From contig JADMLA020000033.1 of NCBI GenBank assembly GCA_015482705.2, positions 1 to 22,312 on the forward strand: a DNA stretch of 22,312 nt. The letters are read 5' to 3'. This DNA is from Prosthecochloris sp. Its GTDB lineage: Bacteria > Bacteroidota > Chlorobiia > Chlorobiales > Chlorobiaceae. Both the position numbers and the translations under genes were made by a program. A model generated the notes under the pieces. It saw only the letters and a program-made list of their open reading frames with translations. It searched no databases and was not told where the DNA came from. Below, in pieces: positions 17,213-22,312 of the stretch; within the stretch, counting starts at the first letter, position 1, and every line of letters starts with the position of its first letter.

Positions 17213-17563
17213 TTAAAATGGTAGATCATCGGTACCTTCGGGAGTATTTGTTTGGTCGTAGTACACCGATTCCTCATCGGATGCCTGGGGAGCAGCCCCT
17301 CCTGCCTGCTCTACTCTCCAACCCTTCGCATCCGTGTACCACCGTCCGTTAAACGCTCTGCTTTCAAGATCGAAGGAGATTTTGACAGCGGCACCCTTGC
17401 GGAAAAGCGGATTTTCAGCCTTGTCCCCCCAGAAAGAAAAGCAGATTTTTTTCGGATACTGCTCATCCGTTTCCAGGATCACTTCCTGTTTTTTCCACTT
17501 TCCGTTCTTGCCTTCACCTGTTTTCGGCAGGAGTACCTCTATTATGGTTCCTGTGATATCCAT
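17213..17563 (-). CDS. DUF3127 protein, SSB-like
   Basis: A 116-residue protein starting MDITGTIIEVLLPKTGEG. Residues 1-85 look like an all-beta OB-type fold (QEVILETDEQYPKKICFSFWGD, VKISFDLESRAFNGRWYTDAKGWRVE), matching the DUF3127 family known in Bacteroidota/Chlorobiota. Residues 86-116 are a flexible Ala/Gln/Ser/Asp/Glu-rich tail ending DDLPF, very like the acidic DDxPF tip with which single-stranded DNA-binding proteins recruit repair and replication enzymes. A single-strand DNA-binding role is therefore likely but inferred. ATG 17563 starts right at the conserved domain. It lies about 380 bases from the leader-distal end of the CRISPR array on the same strand, and its stop abuts a small + strand open frame. 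Confidence 0.75.
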   Translation of the reverse strand: MDITGTIIEVLLPKTGEGKNGKWKKQEVILETDEQYPKKICFSFWGDKAENPLFRKGAAVKISFDLESRAFNGRWYTDAKGWRVEQAGGAAPQASDEESVYYDQTNTPEGTDDLPF

Positions 17564-17944
17564 GTGTTTGTCCCGGTTTTGTTCTTGCTGTTAAACCATG
17601 AATAAATGACAGTGACTGGAATTTCACAAGAAGTTATTTACTATCCCGGTTGTATCAGGAAGAATGCAGCAATACAATATTCGCACTTGTGCTGGAAAAT
17701 AATTGTACCCCCATCCTCTTTCTTTACATAGTATCGATCCAAATAAACAGGCAGGCATTCCACGTTATTGGCATTGTGGTCACCGCATTCTCCTCTTCCG
17801 GCTGTTACACAGAATACCGAGGATATTCCCTGGATGGAGATGGAAGAGACTGTAGTTACGGCAACGAAAAACGAGCGGGTGTTTAGGGAACCCTTTCCAT
17901 GTTTGATCGGGAGCTCGTCCCGTCCTACATAAGCCCTCAATTAT
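17564..17944. other. gene-poor region with a cysteine-rich open frame
   Basis: A 99-codon - strand frame (17641-17940) is the only candidate. Its second half contains GRGECGDHN, NNVECLPVYLDRYY and IIFQHKCEYC, a spacing of Cys and His that could bind zinc, while its first half looks random. It could be the end of a decayed gene. The core CRISPR decamer ATTCCACGTT also occurs at 17757-17766. No Shine-Dalgarno or promoter is evident. Confidence 0.3.
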
Positions 17945-17974
17945 ACTGTAGGTCCATATTAATGCAATTATAAG
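17945..17974 (-). repeat. degenerate terminal CRISPR repeat
   Basis: Only TGCAATTATAAG and scattered upstream positions match the repeat. It is separated from the first intact repeat (18010) by 35 bases, a normal spacer length. It marks the leader-distal, oldest end of the array. Confidence 0.85.
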
Positions 17975-18009
17975 TTCAGCCTGGTCGAGATTTCCCTCGT
18001 CAATCGATC

Positions 18010-20119
18010 GTTTCAATTCCACGTTGGTGCAATTATAAGATAAACAACAGGAGGGCTGCAGGATGAGTGAAAAGAGTTTCAATTCCACGTTGGTGAAATT
18101 ATAAGCCAAAAACTAATAAACAAAATAATGGAATTAGAAATAGTTTCAATTCCACGTTGGCGCAATTATAAGATTCATATCTCTTCGCTGACTGCAGCGA
18201 CCAACCGCCGTTTCAATTCCACGTTGGTGCAATTATAAGCGTAACACGATTTTTGCAGCCGTTCAGGTCAACAAAAGGTTTCAATTCCACGTTGGTGCAA
18301 TTATAAGTCTGCTTTCTCTCTTTTGCCTCAGAAACCGTGCCTCTGTTTCAATTCCACGTTGGTGCAATTATAAGACCGATGTCTCGACCGTCCGCACAAA
18401 CAGCGACTCCTCGTTTCAATTCCACGTTGGTGCAATTATAAGTCGAGATCGAATAGATAGCTCTCCGTACAGAGATATGCGTTTCAATTCCACGTTGGTG
18501 CAATTATAAGCGCTGTTCGGCCTCACCTTCAGCGAGAGACATGACGGTTTCAATTCCACGTTGGTGCAATTATAAGTGAATAACGCTCCATCGAATGCGA
18601 ATGAGAATCACGGCGTTTCAATTCCACGTTGGTGCAATTATAAGCAATTTGGATCAGGCTGGTAACAAACGATAACGATCAGTTTCAATTCCACGTTGGT
18701 GCAATTATAAGATACAAAAACAATGTCAGGGATTGTAAAATCAATTATGTTTCAATTCCACGTTGGTGCAATTATAAGTTGCATTTGGTGCAGGAGGAGA
18801 GTACGATCGTGTCGAGGTTTCAATTCCACGTTGGTGCAATTATAAGAGGGCTTTGCAGGGTGTAGGGGATCAGGCGCAAGCAGCGTTTCAATTCCACGTT
18901 GGTGCAATTATAAGAAGCGTAAGCCCCCGGCTGCGGGAATGGGACGCAAAAGTTTCAATTCCACGTTGGTGCAATTATAAGAAAAGCAGGGAGGCTCTTG
19001 TCAGGTACAGCAAGGCGATGTTTCAATTCCACGTTGGTGCAATTATAAGAGTGAATACCCGATCGTATTTAGGTCGGTAAAAAGCGTTTCAATTCCACGT
19101 TGGTGCAATTATAAGCCCGACACCAAGCATTGACAAAACAAGAGTCATAAGTGTACGTTTCAATTCCACGTTGGTGCAATTATAAGTAACTGCACGCGTC
19201 AGCGTATAAGTCAGTTGCGCTTGTTTCAATTCCACGTTGGTGCAATTATAAGCATCACGCATAAAATCCATGCAGTCCACGTTATAGGTTTCAATTCCAC
19301 GTTGGTGCAATTATAAGCATGAGCCTCGATCAGTGCAAGTCTACTCTCAAAGCCGTTTCAATTCCACGTTGGTGCAATTATAAGTAATCTGTATCGCGTA
19401 TAATCAGCTGTTTTGCGAGTTTCAATTCCACGTTGGTGCAATTATAAGAAATTAGCAATGACATTATGTCAAAGGTATTGCTGAAGTTTCAATTCCACGT
19501 TGGTGCAATTATAAGTCAAGCAACTTTTCTTGTTTTTCCGCTGCTTTTTTTGGTTTCAATTCCACGTTGGTGCAATTATAAGACATTGCTTCCACCTTCT
19601 CACAGTTCATCAAGAGTTTGTTTCAATTCCACGTTGGTGCAATTATAAGTAAAAACCGAGCTTTTGGGGGCCATCAAAATACGGAGTTTCAATTCCACGT
19701 TGGTGCAATTATAAGGGCAATATCTTCGATTTCGTCATTATCGATAATTCCCAGTTTCAATTCCACGTTGGTGCAATTATAAGCAGAAAGTCTGGGTTGA
19801 AAGAGCAAGGGATTGAGTTAGTTTCAATTCCACGTTGGTGCAATTATAAGAAGAATTGAGAGCAACGTCGATTCTTCAGCAAATATGTTTCAATTCCACG
19901 TTGGTGCAATTATAAGGAAGCTCAAAGATGTTGACACGGATACAGAATTAGAAAGTTTCAATTCCACGTTGGTGCAATTATAAGTGGAGCGCATGCCGGA
20001 TCGTTTTTTATTCGTGCACCGAGTTTCAATTCCACGTTGGTGCAATTATAAGGTTGCACTGGCGTTTGAGTTCGATCAGATGGTTTTCAGTTTCAATTCC
20101 ACGTTGGTGCAATTATAAG
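18010..20119 (-). CRISPR. CRISPR array, 32 repeats of 30 bp and 31 spacers
   Basis: The repeat on the + strand begins GTTTCAATTCCACG and ends GGTGCAATTATAAG. Starts are regular from 18010 through 20090. Spacers are 34-41 bases, mostly 36-38, and none looks duplicated. All repeats are identical except two near the left end: 18076-18105 (C21 to A) and 18143-18172 (T19 to C). Read on the - strand the repeat ends ATTGAAAC, the standard 8-base crRNA 5' handle of type I-B and III repeats, so the array is transcribed right to left from a leader at 20120-20351. This agrees with decay at the left end and with the - strand cas genes to the right. Spacer targets cannot be assigned from sequence alone. 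Confidence 0.98.
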
Positions 20120-20351
20120 CCGTCATATATTCGGCTGAAGAATGGCGATTTTATTGAGTCTCATCTCGTTAAATCGCCTAATTTTGTCGTCAGGCTGCAA
20201 TAGCCGGAAAAACCCGGAACCTCGACGACATTTTTAATTTATTATTTTCAGGGAAGATAGAAAACCAAGGCTGGTTTTTTCAGGAGCATTTCTGATTTCA
20301 AATAGGCATATCGAGACTGCCTGACGACATACTGATCAACGCATATATATG
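20120..20351 (-). promoter_or_regulatory. CRISPR leader
   Basis: AT-rich gene-free DNA between the newest repeat and cas4. It contains GGCGATTT (20144-20151) with AAATCGCC (20171-20178) 25 bases from the first repeat, and an 11-bp inverted pair TGTCGTCAGGC (20185-20195) and GCCTGACGACA (20319-20329). The pre-crRNA promoter must lie here, but I see no clear -10/-35 pair. A weak AT-rich stem (AAAACC 20261-20266 with GGTTTT 20273-20278) could end the cas transcript. Confidence 0.75.
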
Positions 20352-20852
20352 CTAAGCCCAACAAAATTCATAATATGCGCACATTTTGCAGAATTTCTTG
20401 TTAATCCTCTCAGGGACGTTTACCCGATTAATAATAGCTGTCATATCGTCGAAAATTTCTTGAATTTTGTGTTCGTCATCTTTCGACAACTCGATATCAA
20501 GGGTTTTCTTGAGTTTTGGATAATCAAGTCGGCCGGTAACTGAAGTAACTCCAGAACTCTTCAGGTAAAATAAATAATATTTCAGTTGCCAGATATGGGC
20601 ATCCTCCATCTTGTCGGATTTTTTCACCTCATGCACCACTTTGTGCCGCTTGTCATAGAAATCAAGTACTGCTCCATCGCTTAACTGAATTTCATGCCGT
20701 TCCTCAGGATACGTGGTCTCACTGATAAACTTGCCTTCTTCCACAGCACTGAAATCGCTTTCAAATTGTAGTTGCCGATCAAAAAGCCACAGCTTTCGAT
20801 GACAAATAAAATAGTAACTGATTTTTGTCCCGTTGACCTTTGGATAGAGCAT
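20352..20852 (-). CDS. cas4: CRISPR-associated Cas4 nuclease
   Basis: A 166-residue RecB-like Cas4, which trims prespacers and checks the PAM together with Cas1-Cas2. Four cysteines for an iron-sulfur cluster are present: C17 near the N-terminus (ICHRKLW), and C155, C158 and C164 at the C-terminus. Nuclease residues D64 (GAVLDF), E75 and K77 (HEVKKS) and the QLKYYLFYL motif are in place. The motif I segment reads EGKFISETTYP, with Ser44 where I expect His (usually GKxIHE). It starts at ATG 20852, 6 bases after the cas2 stop, so it is translated with cas2. It is the last cas gene before the leader, whereas type I-B loci usually have cas4 before cas1. Confidence 0.93.
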   Translation of the reverse strand: MLYPKVNGTKISYYFICHRKLWLFDRQLQFESDFSAVEEGKFISETTYPEERHEIQLSDGAVLDFYDKRHKVVHEVKKSDKMEDAHIWQLKYYLFYLKSSGVTSVTGRLDYPKLKKTLDIELSKDDEHKIQEIFDDMTAIINRVNVPERINKKFCKMCAYYEFCWA

Positions 20853-20858
20853 ATCGTA

Positions 20859-21119
20859 TCAAAGAAAATTGGAAGCCGGCCTTTTTTCCGTACCTATGAT
20901 TTCTTTGTTCATATACTTGCCGTTCAACTCAAAAAAAATGATAGAGTCTGCTTCTTCATTGCAGAACCTCCCTGCCTCATATTTCAGTTTCTGATATGAC
21001 GCAGGAGTCATCTCACCTTCAAAAACGGAGTTCTGGATATGATGCATATATTTGCGAAAGATCTTCAGCATTTTACCGACCCTTTTTTCCCCGACATCAT
21101 AAACCGCTATGTAGTACAT
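20859..21119 (-). CDS. cas2: CRISPR-associated Cas2
   Basis: A small (86-residue) ferredoxin-fold protein that dimerises between two Cas1 dimers in the spacer-integration complex. It begins MYYIAVYDVGEKR, with the family's Asp8 after beta-strand 1, followed by the IFRKYMHHIQNSVFEGEMT segment typical of Cas2 and a hydrophobic SIIFFEL strand. It is 65 bases after cas1 and 6 bases before cas4. The intergenic stretch before it is AT-rich, with only a weak Shine-Dalgarno. Confidence 0.95.
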   Translation of the reverse strand: MYYIAVYDVGEKRVGKMLKIFRKYMHHIQNSVFEGEMTPASYQKLKYEAGRFCNEEADSIIFFELNGKYMNKEIIGTEKRPASNFL

Positions 21120-21184
21120 CTTTGCTAAGAATTATGATTTTTGATTATGGATTATCATTTTTCTTGAGGGAATCAGCAGTTGTC

Positions 21185-22312
21185 CTACCACCAGCTTCGG
21201 AATGCACGGTAAGATTCTTCACCGATAAGGTGTTTAATAAGTTTGTAGCACTCCAAACGAATGAGCCTACGGTACGAAACATTCCTTCCAAGTCCCCTAT
21301 GTTTTATGGTTGTACGCATCCTCTCCTCAAATTCTTTGGCCACAATTTTTCGTCCTGCATCGTTCAAGTGACAGAAATTCAACGCAGTTGTAAAATGTTT
21401 GGCCTTAATCTCCCTGGTGTTGACCAGCTTGAAAATCATTCGGTCAATAAACATTGGTTTGAAGATTTCAGCCAAATCAAGGGCGAGCGAAAACCGGCGT
21501 TCCGAAGGCTCGTGAAGAAAGGATACTGTGGGATTGAGTTGTGTCCGGTAAATTTCCGTGAGGCAAGCTGAATACATCAAGCTATTGCCGAACGATACGA
21601 GCGCGTTGACTGCATTATCCGGCGGACGCTTGACCCGTTCCGAAAATGAAAATGCTGGATCAGCCGAGCGAAGCAGATGCTGCCATACCTGATAGTACAC
21701 CTTACGAATATTCCCCTCGATACCCATCAGTTCGGGAACATCCGAAACCTTCACGATACCGGCCAAAAGTGATTCGATTTGTGTTATGGTATGAAAAAGT
21801 AATTCAAGGCTCTCAGGCCCCAGAGCACCCTGCCGTGAATCTGCTGTGTAGTATTTCAGGTTCCGCACTATGTTCCCTGCCGCTGCTCCTATAAACTCAC
21901 GGGCAAGCTCCATCCGTTTTTTCTTTGCACTGTAGTGCTTGACCTGATGCACGATTACATATCCTGACAACAAATGCTCACGTGGATAGTACGAACCGGA
22001 ATAAAACCCGTAATAATTGAACAGATGCATTGGGATACGGTTCCTTGTCAGGAAGTTCAGGAACTTCGAATTGAAATTCACCTCCCCGAAAACGAAAAAC
22101 GAATCGATGTTATTTACAGGAATCACTCTCCTCCCGCCAGTATTGAGCAGCGTATCATCAAACGGGTTGAGCCCATAGATCTCCTGTTCATCTGGCTCAA
22201 GGTAGAGCGAAGGATCTGATTCAACCGTCACTTCTTCCTGCGTTGCATACGGCACAAAACAGATGGTGTTCTCCTTCCGCTGGAGAACACCGTTCGAAAA
22301 GATATAAAACGG
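21185..22312 (-). CDS. cas1: CRISPR-associated Cas1 integrase, 5' end outside the window
   Basis: The metal-dependent integrase that inserts new spacers. Reading continues in frame to the window edge (PFYIFSNGVLQRKENTICF before VPYATQEE), so the gene starts beyond 22312; a GTG at 22255 is internal. Visible length is 375 residues. It shows the type I-B-like layout: an N-terminal beta domain (INNxDSFFVFGEVNFN region), then a helical catalytic domain with the metal ligands Glu in LMGIEGNIRK (codon 21716-21718), His in FLHEPSERR (codon 21512-21514), and the acidic DLAEIFKP (codon 21476-21478). It is the first visible gene of cas1-cas2-cas4. Effector genes, if any, would lie to the right. Confidence 0.95.
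   Translation of the reverse strand, partial: PFYIFSNGVLQRKENTICFVPYATQEEVTVESDPSLYLEPDEQEIYGLNPFDDTLLNTGGRRVIPVNNIDSFFVFGEVNFNSKFLNFLTRNRIPMHLFNYYGFYSGSYYPREHLLSGYVIVHQVKHYSAKKKRMELAREFIGAAAGNIVRNLKYYTADSRQGALGPESLELLFHTITQIESLLAGIVKVSDVPELMGIEGNIRKVYYQVWQHLLRSADPAFSFSERVKRPPDNAVNALVSFGNSLMYSACLTEIYRTQLNPTVSFLHEPSERRFSLALDLAEIFKPMFIDRMIFKLVNTREIKAKHFTTALNFCHLNDAGRKIVAKEFEERMRTTIKHRGLGRNVSYRRLIRLECYKLIKHLIGEESYRAFRSWW

Noticed and set aside
18853..19648. Short open frames inside the CRISPR array (peptides with FQFHVGAII or YNCTNVELK)
   Set aside because: They are translations of the repeat itself plus spacers, and so artefacts.
21120..21184. AT-rich stretch with repeated ATTAT/GATTA words between cas1 and cas2
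   Set aside because: Too short and low in complexity to call an element; it may only be spacer DNA or a weak internal promoter.

Overview
The window looks like chromosomal DNA of a green sulfur bacterium (Chlorobiota, Chlorobium/Prosthecochloris-like). This is inferred from gene content: a phytol/polyprenol kinase-family protein, a DUF3127 protein, a fused PabB-PabC, and housekeeping genes mostly without strong Shine-Dalgarno sequences. No rRNA, tRNA or insertion sequence was recognised.

Left part (1-10240, all + strand): a repeat-filled leader region, a thermonuclease-like protein with an extra C-terminal domain, an M50 (site-2 protease type) membrane metallopeptidase, then a close-packed run folP - smc - HAD phosphatase - nusB - PPP-type phosphatase - nth. 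The smc and HAD genes overlap by 62 bases. Copies of a dispersed palindromic repeat sit at 96-249, 2502-2593 and (twice in tandem) 10069-10240.

Middle (10345-17563): a small unrecognised + strand gene faces a - strand pair, ppx/gppA followed by a fused aminodeoxychorismate synthase/lyase (pabB-pabC). PabB-PabC makes p-aminobenzoate, which the FolP encoded at 2859-3806 consumes, so two folate steps lie in the window. Upstream of ppx are a perfect 12-bp tandem repeat, a factor-independent terminator, and an Asp-rich outer-membrane beta-barrel gene with its own promoter. Then come a polyprenol/phytol kinase-like membrane protein and the tsaC/sua5 tRNA-modification gene, facing a small DUF3127 protein that ends in an SSB-like acidic tip.

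Right part (17945-22312, - strand): an adaptation module and its CRISPR array. On the - strand the order is cas1 (5' end outside the window) - cas2 - cas4 - leader - array of 32 well conserved 30-bp repeats plus one decayed terminal copy. The repeat read on the - strand ends in ATTGAAAC, the usual crRNA 5' handle of type I-B/III repeats, and decayed repeats lie at the left end, so transcription runs right to left. The effector genes are not in the window; if present nearby they would be to the right. The features most worth checking are the Cas4 motif I change (Ser where His is usual), the atypical cas4 position, and the nested inverted repeats in the leader. I did not see a clearly new defence system here.
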